NCBI RefSeq assembly: GCF_013375535.1 | Contig: NZ_JABXJG010000002.1 | Location: 124,001 to 188,000, forward strand | Direction: 5' to 3' | Length of the DNA stretch: 64,000 bases | Source: Sphingobium sp. 15-1 | GTDB taxonomy: Bacteria > Pseudomonadota > Alphaproteobacteria > Sphingomonadales > Sphingomonadaceae | Made by a program: the position numbers and the translations under genes | The notes under the pieces: generated by a model | Database searches by the model: none | What the model was told of the DNA's origin: nothing | What the model saw: the letters and a program-made list of their open reading frames with translations, nothing else | Shown: positions 27,946 through 37,324 of the stretch, one piece after another | Position numbering within the stretch: the stretch's first letter is position 1 | Layout: the number at the start of each line of letters is the position of its first letter

Positions 27946-28239
27946 ATGTTCTTCATCATCATCGCCCGCGACAAGCCGGGGATGCTTCAGGTGCGGCAGG
28001 ACACCAAAAGCCTGCATATGGCCCATCTCGATGCCGGAGCGCCGGGCGTCGAAGTCCTCCAGTCCGGCCCCTTGCTGGACGAGGGGGGAGACGAGGCGGG
28101 ATCGCTCATCATTGTGCGCGCGACGGACAGCGGCAGCGTGGAACGGTTTCTTGCGAATGATCCCTATGTCGCGGCGGGGCTCTTTGCCGAGCATAGCGTC
28201 CAGCGCTGGCTGTGGCGCCGGGGCAATCCATTTCTGTGA
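27946..28239 (+). CDS. YciI-family protein, possible TftG-like dehydrochlorinase
   Basis: 97 residues, starting 5 bases after the dioxygenase stop. FFIIIARDKPG...HMAHLDAG...LQSGPLLDE matches the YciI/YCII fold, including the conserved His followed by the acidic residue region. In the 2,4,5-T pathway, TftG of this family removes chloride from 5-chlorohydroxyquinol beside a hydroxyquinol dioxygenase and a maleylacetate reductase; the same trio is present here. Halide removal is therefore possible but unproven, since most YciI proteins are uncharacterised. Confidence 0.8.
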   Translation: MFFIIIARDKPGMLQVRQDTKSLHMAHLDAGAPGVEVLQSGPLLDEGGDEAGSLIIVRATDSGSVERFLANDPYVAAGLFAEHSVQRWLWRRGNPFL

Positions 28240-28250
28240 CGATTGAAACG

Positions 28251-28658
28251 ATGAAGCGAAACGGGACCAGAGTGAACGACGAGCTCAAGCAGCAGATCAG
28301 GGACGCGGAAGATGCGCGCTTTGCCGCCGTCATCGGCGCCGATATTCCCGCATTGGAGAGCCTGCTCCACAAAGAGCTGCTTTATAGGCACTCCAGCGGG
28401 TTTGCGGACACGCGCGAGACCTATATTGAGGGCCTGCGCGCGGGCCTATGGGTCTATCGCGCGGTCGACCGGTCGGAGGAGACGATCAGCGTCAGCGGAC
28501 ATACCGGCCTTGTGTTCAACCGGCTGTGCATCGATCTGCTCTTCAGGGGCGAACGCAAGCATGTCAACGCCAGGGCGCTATCGGTCTGGGTTCGCGATGA
28601 CGGACAGTGGCGTCTGATCGCCGTGCAGTCCGGCGCCGTTCCTCGGGAGGATGTCTGA
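28251..28658 (+). CDS. NTF2-like protein B (DUF4440 type)
   Basis: 135 residues from the ATG at 28251; a GTG at 28236 overlapping the previous stop is an alternative. The N-terminal helix (DELKQQIRDAEDARFAAVIGADIPALESLLHKELLYRHSSG) and the C-terminal sheet (ARALSVWVRDDGQWRLIAVQSG) follow the DUF4440 pattern. It sits inside the hydroxyquinol operon, between the YciI protein and maleylacetate reductase. The function is unknown: it could be a small isomerase or a binding protein. Confidence 0.75.
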   Translation: MKRNGTRVNDELKQQIRDAEDARFAAVIGADIPALESLLHKELLYRHSSGFADTRETYIEGLRAGLWVYRAVDRSEETISVSGHTGLVFNRLCIDLLFRGERKHVNARALSVWVRDDGQWRLIAVQSGAVPREDV

Positions 28659-28659
28659 C

Positions 28660-29739
28660 ATGCCGGACAGCTCCCTTTCGTTCGTCCATGAACCGGCGGC
28701 GCAGCGCGTCCTGTTTCAACCCGGAGGCTTTTCCCGCATGGGCGAGGAAGCCGACCGTCTGGGGCTGCGGCGGCTCCTCGTCCTGACGACGAAGGGACAG
28801 GCGCGGTTGGGCGAAGCCGCCGCCGATCTGCTTGGGGAGCGGGCCGTGGCCTTGTACCCCGGTGCGGTGATGCACACGCCGGTCGAGGTGACCGACGACG
28901 CCTGCGCCCTGGCGGCGGACCGAAAAGCCGACGGGATCGTCGCCATTGGAGGCGGCTCGACCGTAGGGCTGAGCAAGGCGATCGCCCTGCGCACCGATAT
29001 GCAGCAAATCGTGCTTCCCACCACCTATGCCGGATCGGAAATGACCGACCTCATCGGGCAGACGGCCCATGGCGAGAAGAAGACCGAACGGACCCGCAAG
29101 GTTCGCCAGGAGACGGTCATTTACGATGTGCACCTGACAATGTCGTTACCGGCCAGCATTTCCGCCCTGTCCGGGATGAACGCGATAGCCCATGCGATGG
29201 AAGCGATGTACGCGCCGGACGGCAATCCGATCGTTTCGCTGATGGCCGAAGAGGCCGTTTCCGTGCTCAATGCCGCGTTGCCGGCCATCATCGATGCCCC
29301 CGCGTCGGTAGAGCATCGCAACCGCGCCCTTTATGGCGCCTGGCTTGCCGGTACGTGCCTGGGGTCGGTGACGATGGGACTGCATCACAAGCTATGCCAT
29401 GTGCTGGGCGGCAAATTCGACCTGCCGCATGCGGAGATGCATACGGTTCTTCTGCCCTATTCGCTGGCGTTCAACGCGAAAGCCGCAGGCGATGCGATGG
29501 AGCGCATGGGGCGGGCGATGGGCGCGCATGATCCGGTTTCGGCCCTGCGCGATCTGCAGGCCCGTTGCGGCGCGCCCGCCGGGCTTCACGCGCTGGGCAT
29601 GCCGGCGGAGGGGATCGAAGATGTTGTCGCGCAAGTGGCCCATGCCGATTTTCCCAATCCCAGGGCGGTCGAAGCCGATCCTTTGCGGGTGATGCTTTGG
29701 GCCGCGCATGCCGGCAACCCGCCGCCGGACCTGCTCTGA
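28660..29739 (+). CDS. Maleylacetate reductase
   Basis: 359 residues from the ATG at 28660, chosen because GGGAGG lies 9 bases upstream; the ATG at 28651 abuts that same sequence. It is an iron-type alcohol dehydrogenase fold with GGGSTVGLSKAIAL (nucleotide binding), PTTYAGSEMTDLIG, ALSGMNAIAHAMEAMY and GLHHKLCHVLGG. This set and the short length are characteristic of maleylacetate reductases, which reduce maleylacetate to 3-oxoadipate with NAD(P)H. It is the last gene of the operon begun by the IclR regulator. Confidence 0.92.
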   Translation: MPDSSLSFVHEPAAQRVLFQPGGFSRMGEEADRLGLRRLLVLTTKGQARLGEAAADLLGERAVALYPGAVMHTPVEVTDDACALAADRKADGIVAIGGGSTVGLSKAIALRTDMQQIVLPTTYAGSEMTDLIGQTAHGEKKTERTRKVRQETVIYDVHLTMSLPASISALSGMNAIAHAMEAMYAPDGNPIVSLMAEEAVSVLNAALPAIIDAPASVEHRNRALYGAWLAGTCLGSVTMGLHHKLCHVLGGKFDLPHAEMHTVLLPYSLAFNAKAAGDAMERMGRAMGAHDPVSALRDLQARCGAPAGLHALGMPAEGIEDVVAQVAHADFPNPRAVEADPLRVMLWAAHAGNPPPDLL

Positions 29740-29801
29740 CATGTTGGCGGACCGGCGGCAAACATGGTTTCGTGCTGCATCCGCATAAGCCAACCGGACA
29801 G

Positions 29802-30743
29802 CTAGGCGGTCTGCCGCAAGGATTGCGCCTTGAAGCGTCTGGGCGAAATTCCGTAGAAGGTCTTGAATGCCCTTGAGAAATGAGACGTGTCGCTGAAGCC
29901 CCACCGATAGGCGATGTCGCCAATCCGCGCATTGGGGTTCCGACGAAATTCCTCCGCGCAAAATTTCAGTCGGCCTTCGAAGATGCGCCGCGAAACCGGT
30001 CCGCCAGACCTTACCAGCACGCGATTGAGATAACGCGAACTCACGCCCAGTTCGTGCGCCAACGTCTCCACATTCAATTCGGAATCCTGCAACCGATCGG
30101 CCAGAAGCTTTTCAAATCGTCTGGTGAGCGCAAGTTCAGCCGGCGTCAGATCGAGCGGCGTCAGAAAGCCAGCGACCGTTTCCGAGAGCAGATTGACCAC
30201 GGCAGCGATCGCGCTGTCCCTTTTTTCGGTGGCGACATCGTCTGCGGCGCAACTGTCGAGCAGGGCCAGAGACGCAGCGCCCGCGATGTGCAAAAGCGGC
30301 TCGCCATTCGAGGCGCAAATGGAGTCCCGCAGGGCCGGAGGGGCATTATATCCCCATCGGCTCCACGGGGCCCTGATGAACAAATGCCGGAACGAGCCGG
30401 GAAAATCGAGGGCGACGGGGGTTCGCGCGTCGTAAAAGAACATGTCTCCAGGTCGCACGACATGCTCCCTGTCGCCTGTTCGAACCCGCATCTGTCCTTC
30501 CAACTGAAGAAAGGCGACCGCGAACTCGTCATCGTCGCGCGCCAGCCCATAGGGATGCCGTTCGGCCACGTGCGACGACGCCTTGAGTTCCGCGATCGAG
30601 ATATTGTCGCAGCCTTCATATCGAATGCTGCCGACGAAATCTCGCGAACCTTTGCAATCAACGCGCAGCAAATCCGAGCAAACAACCTCTTGCCAAAAGG
30701 ACAAAGAGTGATTGGAACTGACATCCGTTGAAAATTCATGCAT
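29802..30743 (-). CDS. AraC-family transcriptional regulator
   Basis: 313 residues. The N-terminal half is a cupin-like sensor of the AraC-binding-like type (FWQEVVCSDLLRVDCKG...VRPGDMFFYDARTPVALDFPGSFRHLFIRAP). The C-terminal 100 residues hold two helix-turn-helix units (NVETLAHELGVSSRYLNRVL; RIGDIAYRWGFSDTSHFSRAFKTFYGISPRRFK). It is divergent from TonB receptor 2 across 530 bp and convergent with maleylacetate reductase, so it may control the receptor 2 operon. Confidence 0.92.
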   Translation of the reverse strand: MHEFSTDVSSNHSLSFWQEVVCSDLLRVDCKGSRDFVGSIRYEGCDNISIAELKASSHVAERHPYGLARDDDEFAVAFLQLEGQMRVRTGDREHVVRPGDMFFYDARTPVALDFPGSFRHLFIRAPWSRWGYNAPPALRDSICASNGEPLLHIAGAASLALLDSCAADDVATEKRDSAIAAVVNLLSETVAGFLTPLDLTPAELALTRRFEKLLADRLQDSELNVETLAHELGVSSRYLNRVLVRSGGPVSRRIFEGRLKFCAEEFRRNPNARIGDIAYRWGFSDTSHFSRAFKTFYGISPRRFKAQSLRQTA

Positions 30744-31273
30744 ATTATTCGCAATCTTGTTTCTGGACTTGCTAAATAATTACATCGCCAGCGTTAAACC
30801 GAAGACATTGAGGCGAACAGAGATAGCGCAAGCACAAAAAGCGTCGCATGCCGTACCAGGTGCAAAGCGCATTCCCTGACTCCTCTCATCCAGAACTTCA
30901 GGGCGCCGGGAACGGGCGGCGCCTTTTCGAGCCCTGATTTTCAGGGACGTTAACATGCCTGTTTGCAATCGCAAAGCCTCTCGCGCTTTCCCGGCCGCCG
31001 GCGCTGCCCTCTGCAGTGGCCTGCCGCAGCCCGTTCCGACGCGCCGCCAAGTCAGGTCGCGAATCCGGCCGTCACCATCGCGGCGGTGACGGATCCACGC
31101 CTTGGTTCCGAATCTGACGCAATGGGTCCGGTCCGGTCATGAAATTAGCCCGGCTCGATCAAGAAATGCCCGCGGTTTGGATGTAGGTATCCCCCCAGGA
31201 AAAAATTCCGCGAGCCAGGACCGGCGGAGCGGAAAATCCAAGCTCGTGCATCAGGAAAATAGGGGAGGGTAGT
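30744..31273. other. 530-bp divergent intergenic region
   Basis: This is the control region between the AraC regulator and TonB receptor 2. The AraC-proximal 50 bases are AT-rich. No open frame looks coding. GGGGAGG lies 5 bases ahead of the receptor ATG, almost identical to the ribosome-binding site of receptor 3 at 53197. No copy of the TATCGAATAT motif is seen here. Confidence 0.5.
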
Positions 31274-33724
31274 ATGAAGGGAACTGCAATGTTAAGGCGC
31301 GGTCTGGCCGTCTTTTTGCTGACGACAGCGACGGGCGCCTGGGCGCAGGATGCCTCGGCCAATCGCGCCGCCGTGCCGGAAGCGGAAAATGAAGGAGGGG
31401 TGCCCGACATCATCGTCACGGCCCAGAAACGCGAAGAGCGCCTTCAGAAAGTCGGCATTTCGGTCAGCGCATTTACCGGAGAGACGCTCGCCAAGGCCGG
31501 GGTCGCCAGCATCACCGATCTGACCAAGATCGTGCCCGGCCTGACCGCGACGCCCAGTCCCACGAACACGCCCGTCTTCACCTTGCGCGGTATCGGCTTC
31601 TTCGAAAGTTCCGTCAGTTCTTCACCGAACGTTGCGGTTTATCTGGACCAGGCGCCGCTGTCCCTGCCTGTTTATGCGGCGCAAACCGCTTTCGATCTGG
31701 AACGGGTCGAAGTCCTCAAGGGGCCGCAGGGCACGCTGTTTGGCTCCAACGCGACAGGCGGGGCGATCAACTTCGTGGCGGCCAAGCCGAGCGATACATT
31801 CCATGCCGGGGTCAAGCTGGGATATGGGCGTTTCAACACGGTCGACGTCGACGCCTTTGTGACCGGGCCCTTGAGCGATACGCTCAACGCGCGGCTTGCG
31901 GTCAAGTCCAGCAAGAGCGACGATTGGCAGAAAAGCTACACGCGCGCCGATACGATCGGGAAGAAGGACGTGACGGCCGCCCGTCTTCTTTTCGACTGGC
32001 GCCCCGCCGATCGCCTCCGCTTTCAACTTGACGTGAACGGCTGGCTCGACCGGTCCGATCCGACCACGCCGCAACTGGCTCGCGCAGTGACGCCGGACGA
32101 TCTCTCTGCGCGTCTGGGAACCTGCTCGGTGCTGGGCTGCGTGACTTTGGACAATCCGCTGCTGCTTTATCCCGCCGCTCCCAACAACCCCCGCGCCGCC
32201 GACTGGCCTTCGGACCCCCGATACCGGCCCAAGCAGGACAATGGATTATATCAGGCGATCCTGAACGCGACCTATGACGTGACGGATAATATCGCCCTGA
32301 CGTCGCTCAGCAACTACATCCATTATACGCAGCATCGCACAAGCAGCCTGTCCGGTCTCAACCTGTTGGATGTCGAAAATGCCGCCGATGAGGCCACGGC
32401 GCATGACTTCACGCAGGAACTGCGGCTCGCCAATACGGACAATGGGCCAGTCCGCTGGGTGGTCGGCGCCAATCTCGCCCTGAGCAAGTCCAGCCAGGAA
32501 GTCTTGCTGGTCTATCCGGATGCTTCGACCGGTTGTTGCCAGAATGGATTCACAGCGAACACTTATACATCGGATCAGAAAAAACGGTACATTGCAGGCT
32601 TCGCCAACGCGCAATATGACGTCACGAGCCAAATTACGCTGAAAGCGGGCATTCGGTACACGGACTCCCATCATACCGCAGTATCCAGCGAATATGGCCC
32701 TCGCAATTATGCGGAAAATCCGCAACTTGTGGGCTTTGAGGAGTTCGCCAACTTCCTGTTCACGACCTATTATGTGCCAAGCCCCGGCCTGTGTCCCGCC
32801 GGAACGGTTTTCCAGCCTATCCCGCCGGGCGGAGGCATTGCGATCGACCCCGTCACCTGCCAGTCGGGCGTGTATCGCGGCACGCTGAACGAGCATAATG
32901 TCTCGTGGAGCTTGGGCGCGGACTTCAAGCCGACTCAGAATGTGCTTCTTTATGCCAACGTCGCCAAGGGCTATAAAGCGGGCGCTTTTCCCGCCACATC
33001 GACCGTCACCTGGACCGCTTTCTATCCGGTCAAGCAGGAATCCGTTCTGGATTATGAGGCGGGCTTCAAGCTGACGCTGCCTGGCGGCCGGGCGATCATC
33101 AACGGTGCCGGTTTCTATTACGACTATTCCAACAAGCAATTGCGCGGCAAGTTCGTCGATCTTTTCTTCGGACCACTCGACCAGTTGATAGGAATCCCGA
33201 AATCGACGATCAAGGGCGCGGAAATCGATGCGACGGTTTCTCCGATCCAAAATCTCACCCTGCGCGCGGCGGCGACCTATCTCGACGCGAAGATCAAGAC
33301 ATATCAGGGCGTTGTGGGGGAAACCGTGGTCAATGGCCTTCACTTCCCGGTGAATGCGTCATTTGCTGGCGTGCGCCTTCCCTTCTCTCCGTCATGGCAG
33401 GGCAGCTTCAGCGCGGATTACAGCTTCGGGATCAATGATCGGATGGACGCTTTCCTGGGAGCATCCGTCATGGGCCAAACCAAAAGCTATGGATCGCCTC
33501 AGCTTTCGGCTGCCGGTCGAGCGGATGCGTTCATCCCCAGCTATGCCCTTCTCGACCTGCGCGGAGGTCTCCGGAGCGCCGACGGCCGTTGGGAACTGAC
33601 GCTGTGGGGCAAGAACGTCACCAATAAATTCTATTGGACCAATCAGTTGCGGAACTTCGACACCATAGCCCGCTACGCCGGAAGACCTGCGGAATATGGC
33701 GTGACAATTGGCTGGAAAATGTAA
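31274..33724 (+). CDS. TonB-dependent outer-membrane receptor 2
   Basis: 816 residues: signal peptide (GLAVFLLTTATGAWAQ), plug start DIIVTAQKREERLQKVGISV, VEVLKGPQGTLFGSNATGGAINF, and a barrel ending in VTIGWKM. Strongly related to receptor 1 along the whole length, including STGCCQNGFTANTYTSDQKKRY. It heads a unit with a Tat flavoprotein, cytochrome c, SDR, NTF2-like protein and flavin monooxygenase, although a perfect 14-bp hairpin directly after its stop probably isolates it. It likely imports the pathway substrate. Confidence 0.93.
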   Translation: MKGTAMLRRGLAVFLLTTATGAWAQDASANRAAVPEAENEGGVPDIIVTAQKREERLQKVGISVSAFTGETLAKAGVASITDLTKIVPGLTATPSPTNTPVFTLRGIGFFESSVSSSPNVAVYLDQAPLSLPVYAAQTAFDLERVEVLKGPQGTLFGSNATGGAINFVAAKPSDTFHAGVKLGYGRFNTVDVDAFVTGPLSDTLNARLAVKSSKSDDWQKSYTRADTIGKKDVTAARLLFDWRPADRLRFQLDVNGWLDRSDPTTPQLARAVTPDDLSARLGTCSVLGCVTLDNPLLLYPAAPNNPRAADWPSDPRYRPKQDNGLYQAILNATYDVTDNIALTSLSNYIHYTQHRTSSLSGLNLLDVENAADEATAHDFTQELRLANTDNGPVRWVVGANLALSKSSQEVLLVYPDASTGCCQNGFTANTYTSDQKKRYIAGFANAQYDVTSQITLKAGIRYTDSHHTAVSSEYGPRNYAENPQLVGFEEFANFLFTTYYVPSPGLCPAGTVFQPIPPGGGIAIDPVTCQSGVYRGTLNEHNVSWSLGADFKPTQNVLLYANVAKGYKAGAFPATSTVTWTAFYPVKQESVLDYEAGFKLTLPGGRAIINGAGFYYDYSNKQLRGKFVDLFFGPLDQLIGIPKSTIKGAEIDATVSPIQNLTLRAAATYLDAKIKTYQGVVGETVVNGLHFPVNASFAGVRLPFSPSWQGSFSADYSFGINDRMDAFLGASVMGQTKSYGSPQLSAAGRADAFIPSYALLDLRGGLRSADGRWELTLWGKNVTNKFYWTNQLRNFDTIARYAGRPAEYGVTIGWKM

Positions 33725-33734
33725 TTTTGATCAA

Positions 33735-33771
33735 GCGCGGCGGTATCGTCGATTGAGCGATACCGCCGCGC
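33735..33771. terminator. Strong hairpin after TonB receptor 2
   Basis: GCGCGGCGGTATCG (33735-33748) and CGATACCGCCGCGC (33758-33771) pair perfectly over 14 bp with a 9-base loop, beginning 11 bases after the receptor stop. No T-run follows, so it may be a partial terminator or an mRNA-protecting 3' structure ahead of the next gene. Confidence 0.65.
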
Positions 33772-33787
33772 AGCAGGAGGGCGATGC

Positions 33788-35518
33788 ATGGAAGACGGAA
33801 AAGGTCCGGGAATCTCGCGAAGAGCCATGATCGCGGGGACGGGAATGGCCGGCGCTTTTGCCGCCAGCGCTTCCCAGGGTTTTGCGCAATCGACCGCCGA
33901 ACCCAGCCCCGCATTCGACATGGAGACTGACGTCGTCGTCTGCGGCGGGGGCGCTGGCGGTCTGGCTTCCGCCGTCTTGTGTCGGTCGCAGGATCATGAA
34001 GTGGTGCTGTTGGAAAAAGCGGGTAGCCTGGGGGGCACAGCGGCAAAGGCTGCCTTCTGGTACTGGGTTCCCAATAATCCCGCGATGAAGGCGGGCAATA
34101 TTGCCGACCCCAGGCAAGGCTTCCTGCAATATGTCGCGCGTCTTTCCAGTCCTGACATCTATGATCCCAGTTCACCAACTCTGGGTCTCGACCAGTGGCA
34201 ATATGATATGTGCGCCGCATTGTACGACAGCGGGGCGGATGCGGTGGAGGCGCTGGCCGGTCAGGCGGACCTGCCATTCCGGCATGTAGCCGGCGCACCC
34301 GATTATTGGGCGGAACTGGCCGAAAACAAGGCGTCGCTCGGACGCGTCCTGGTGCCGGAAGGCACGAACGCCACTCTGTCGGATGGCGGCAGGGTCGCAA
34401 TCAGGAACATGACGGCGGCGGCCAGGCGCAAGGGCGTCAGGATCGCCACATCCCATCGTGTCGAGCGTCTGATCCGGGACGGCGAGGGCAGGGTCATCGG
34501 GGTCGAGGCATCCCGTTTCGACGATTCCAAAGTGAGGATACGGGCCCGCAAGGCCGTGATCTTCGCGACGGGCGGCTTCACCCATAATGCCGCGATGCGC
34601 GCCAGTCATCTGCGCTTGCCCATTCAGGGCGGCTGCGCCGCGCCCACCAATGAAGGCGATATTCTGAATATCCTTGCGGATGCAGGGGTTCAACTCCTGA
34701 ACATGAAGAATGCCTGGGCCGCGCCGGCATCATTGGACAAGATCGCGGCCGGTGACGGAGCCTTGATCGATACGTTCAAGATGGGCGGCGATTCCATGTT
34801 GATCGTCAACAAATATGGGCATCGCGTCGTCGACGAAAAACTGCCCTACAATGAATTGGCTGAAATATTCGGGGCCTGGGATGCCGTCCGTGGCGAACAT
34901 CCGAACCTATGCCTTTTTTCCATATGGGACGAACGCGCGCAAAGGAAATGCGCGTCGGCTGAGTTCGGCAATCTGATCGTTCCGGAGGGCACGGATAATC
35001 GGCATGTCATCAAAGGCCAGACGCTCGAAGAACTGGCCAGCGGCATTGCAGCCAGACTGGCCAGCTTCCGCACTACCGTGTCGACCCAATTGGATGCGAA
35101 CTTCACGGCCGGTCTGAAGGCCAGCATCGACCGGTTCAATGCATTGGCCGTCGCGGGCAAGGACAGCGATTTCGGCCGTGGCGAGCGCATAATCAGCAAA
35201 TTCTTCAACGGGCCGGCATTGGAGGCAAATCAGCCCAACGCGACGATGTGGCCGCTTGCCGATACAGGGCCATATTATGCGGCCTTGATAGTGGCGGCGT
35301 CCCTGGACACGAAGGGCGGTCCGAAGACGGACGTCGACGGGAAAATATTGGACCTGCAGGATAAGCCCATTCCTGGGCTATATGGCGTCGGCAACTGCGT
35401 CGCGTCATGCAGCGGCTCCGCATATTGGGCGGGCGGCGCCACGATCGGACCGATCCTGACCTTCGCTTATCGGGCCGCGCAGGCCATCTCTCGGGAAAAC
35501 AAGGCGATTCCGGCATGA
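33788..35518 (+). CDS. Tat-exported FAD-dependent dehydrogenase (fumarate reductase/ketosteroid dehydrogenase type)
   Basis: 576 residues. Twin-arginine signal ISRRAMIAGTGMAGAFAAS near residues 9-27. FAD fold at about 47-60 (VVVCGGGAGGLASAV), KAVIFATGGFTHN in the middle, and a C-terminal GLYGVGNCVASCSGSAYWAGGATIG that closes the FAD site. It belongs with fumarate reductase/3-ketosteroid dehydrogenase flavoproteins. Its TGA overlaps the ATG of a cytochrome c gene, so the periplasmic enzyme probably hands electrons to that cytochrome. It likely desaturates or oxidises a pathway intermediate before or without import to the cytoplasm. Confidence 0.88.
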   Translation: MEDGKGPGISRRAMIAGTGMAGAFAASASQGFAQSTAEPSPAFDMETDVVVCGGGAGGLASAVLCRSQDHEVVLLEKAGSLGGTAAKAAFWYWVPNNPAMKAGNIADPRQGFLQYVARLSSPDIYDPSSPTLGLDQWQYDMCAALYDSGADAVEALAGQADLPFRHVAGAPDYWAELAENKASLGRVLVPEGTNATLSDGGRVAIRNMTAAARRKGVRIATSHRVERLIRDGEGRVIGVEASRFDDSKVRIRARKAVIFATGGFTHNAAMRASHLRLPIQGGCAAPTNEGDILNILADAGVQLLNMKNAWAAPASLDKIAAGDGALIDTFKMGGDSMLIVNKYGHRVVDEKLPYNELAEIFGAWDAVRGEHPNLCLFSIWDERAQRKCASAEFGNLIVPEGTDNRHVIKGQTLEELASGIAARLASFRTTVSTQLDANFTAGLKASIDRFNALAVAGKDSDFGRGERIISKFFNGPALEANQPNATMWPLADTGPYYAALIVAASLDTKGGPKTDVDGKILDLQDKPIPGLYGVGNCVASCSGSAYWAGGATIGPILTFAYRAAQAISRENKAIPA

Positions 35519-35901
35519 GATACATTGTCCTGTTGATGGGATTGATGGCGATCCCCGCCGCATCCTTCGCATCCGCCAAGACGCAGCCTCCATCCCCAGG
35601 GGAGAGGTTGTTCCAGCGAGATTGCGCCGCATGTCATACCATTGCCCGCGGTTCTGGGGCGGCCGAAGGGCCAAGTCTGTACGGCGTCATCGGGCGAAAG
35701 ATCGGGTCGATGAGCGGATTCCGCTATTCGCCCGCATTGCGAGCGAAGAGTGGCAAGGTCTGGACAGCCAAGCTGTTGGACCAGTGGTTGACCGATACGC
35801 AAAAATACGCGCCCGGCGCCAACATGGTCTATTTTTCCGAAAATCCTCGCGAGCGGATGCTATTGATAAATTATATGCAAGAACAGAGCGTCGGTCGTTA
35901 G
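35515..35901 (+). CDS. Class I c-type cytochrome, electron acceptor of the flavoprotein
   Basis: 128 residues with a signal peptide (YIVLLMGLMAIPAASFASA), one heme site CAACH, GPSLYGVIGRKIG, and a methionine ligand candidate in APGANMVYF. The order matches small cytochrome c2/c550-type proteins. The ATG overlaps the flavoprotein stop (ATGA), so the two are made together. Confidence 0.9.
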   Translation: MRYIVLLMGLMAIPAASFASAKTQPPSPGERLFQRDCAACHTIARGSGAAEGPSLYGVIGRKIGSMSGFRYSPALRAKSGKVWTAKLLDQWLTDTQKYAPGANMVYFSENPRERMLLINYMQEQSVGR

Positions 35902-36027
35902 GGCAGCTTTGTTCCATTCAATGTCATGATGACTTTCCAAGCGATAGACATGGCTTGAATTTCGATATTCGAAGTAGCGCGAACGTTCGTGAAACAGATC
36001 ATCGCAGCTATGCAGCAGGAGGCGAGA

Positions 36028-36759
36028 ATGAACAGGTTGAAGGATAAGGTTGCCATCATCACCGGGGCGGCGAACGGCATGGGTCATGAAACGGCCAAAT
36101 TGTTCGCTGAAGAGGGCGCTCTCGTTATAGCAACCGACGTTGCCGATGGACCTTCGACGCCTTACGGCAATTCCAACATTCAATTCATGCGTCATGACGT
36201 GACGTCCGAAGCCGATTGGCGCTCAGTCGTTTCGGATGTCGTTGCGCAGCATGGCAGGATTGACGTGCTGGTCAATAATGCGGGCATCGTCGGTTCCTAT
36301 GCGTCCATCGACGATTTCACGCTGGAAGACTGGAACAAGGTGATCGCCGTCGACCAGACGAGCGTGTTCCTGGGCATTCGCGAGGTCGGGCCTCATATGC
36401 GGAAGGCGGGGAAGGGGTCCATCGTCAACATCTCATCCGTCTGGGGCATCACCGGCGTAAGCGGCGTGCCGGGTTATCAGGCCGCCAAGGGCGCGGTGCG
36501 CACGCTCACGAAGAATGCGGCCATCACCTATGCGAAGGACAATGTCCGGGTGAACTCCATCCATCCGGGCATCATCTTCACGCCGCTGGTGCAGGCGCAG
36601 GCGGAAGAACTGAATGCAGCGGTGATCGCGGCAACGCCGCTGGGGCGCGCAGGACAGCCGCGGGAAATCGCCTATGGCACATGTTTTCTCGCAAGTGACG
36701 AAGCGAGCTTCGTGACCGGAGCCGAATTGGTGATTGACGGCGGACTTGTCGCGCAATGA
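36028..36759 (+). CDS. SDR-family oxidoreductase
   Basis: 243 residues from the ATG at 36028, with AGGAGG 5 bases upstream; an ATG at 35989 lacks such a site. It has TGAANGMG, the acidic ATDVAD, NNAG, the catalytic Ser in NISSVWG, and YQAAKGAVR with Tyr and Lys, ending SFVTGAELVIDGGLVAQ. Likely an NAD-dependent alcohol dehydrogenase of the pathway; substrate unknown. Confidence 0.9.
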   Translation: MNRLKDKVAIITGAANGMGHETAKLFAEEGALVIATDVADGPSTPYGNSNIQFMRHDVTSEADWRSVVSDVVAQHGRIDVLVNNAGIVGSYASIDDFTLEDWNKVIAVDQTSVFLGIREVGPHMRKAGKGSIVNISSVWGITGVSGVPGYQAAKGAVRTLTKNAAITYAKDNVRVNSIHPGIIFTPLVQAQAEELNAAVIAATPLGRAGQPREIAYGTCFLASDEASFVTGAELVIDGGLVAQ

Positions 36760-36794
36760 TCGAACCGCACGGCTTTGACGGAAAGGATGATGAC

Positions 36795-37271
36795 ATGACG
36801 ACGCAGACAGATGGTCATTTCAATATTGTCGAAATGAGCGGCGATCAGAGAAAAGCGGTCGCACTGGAATATTTCCTCCGCATGGATCGCGGCGACGACT
36901 TTCTCGAATTGTTTGACGACAACGCCACCGTATATTTCCCCAAATGGGGCATTGCCCGAGGCCGGTCCGAATATAGCAGGCTGTTCTCGGAGTTGATGGG
37001 CATCCTCAAGCAGATAGAGCATCATTCCGCCTATTCCAACTTCATCATCCAGGACGATAGGGTGGTGGTGGAGGGCACCAGTTCAGGCGTCACGGCAACG
37101 AATGTGGAATGGCGTGTCGGCGTGACGTTCGCCGGCAGGTGGTGCGACGTCTTCGAAATCCGCAATTTCAAGATACAGCGGCTCTTCATCTATCTGGACC
37201 CCGATTATAGCGGCGAAGATGTCGAGCGCTATCCTTGGCTGGCAAATCAGGACGCCAATCATCCGAGATAA
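36795..37271 (+). CDS. SnoaL/NTF2-like protein C
   Basis: 158 residues from the ATG at 36795 (AAAGGA 9 bases upstream). RKAVALEYFLRMDRGDDFLELFDDNATVYFPKWGIARGRSEYSRLFSEL is a typical NTF2 N-terminal helix-cone, followed by VVVEGTSSGVTATNVEWRVGVTFAGRWCDVFEIRNFKIQRLFIYLDPDYSG. It lies between an SDR and the flavin monooxygenase. Members of this fold include ketosteroid isomerases, polyketide cyclases and the sphingomonad lignin-dimer lyases; which activity applies cannot be told. Confidence 0.78.
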   Translation: MTTQTDGHFNIVEMSGDQRKAVALEYFLRMDRGDDFLELFDDNATVYFPKWGIARGRSEYSRLFSELMGILKQIEHHSAYSNFIIQDDRVVVEGTSSGVTATNVEWRVGVTFAGRWCDVFEIRNFKIQRLFIYLDPDYSGEDVERYPWLANQDANHPR

Positions 37272-37324
37272 TGCATGGCGCGATTATTTCGGGAAAGGGC
37301 GAATCGAAATCGGGAGCTAATGAA

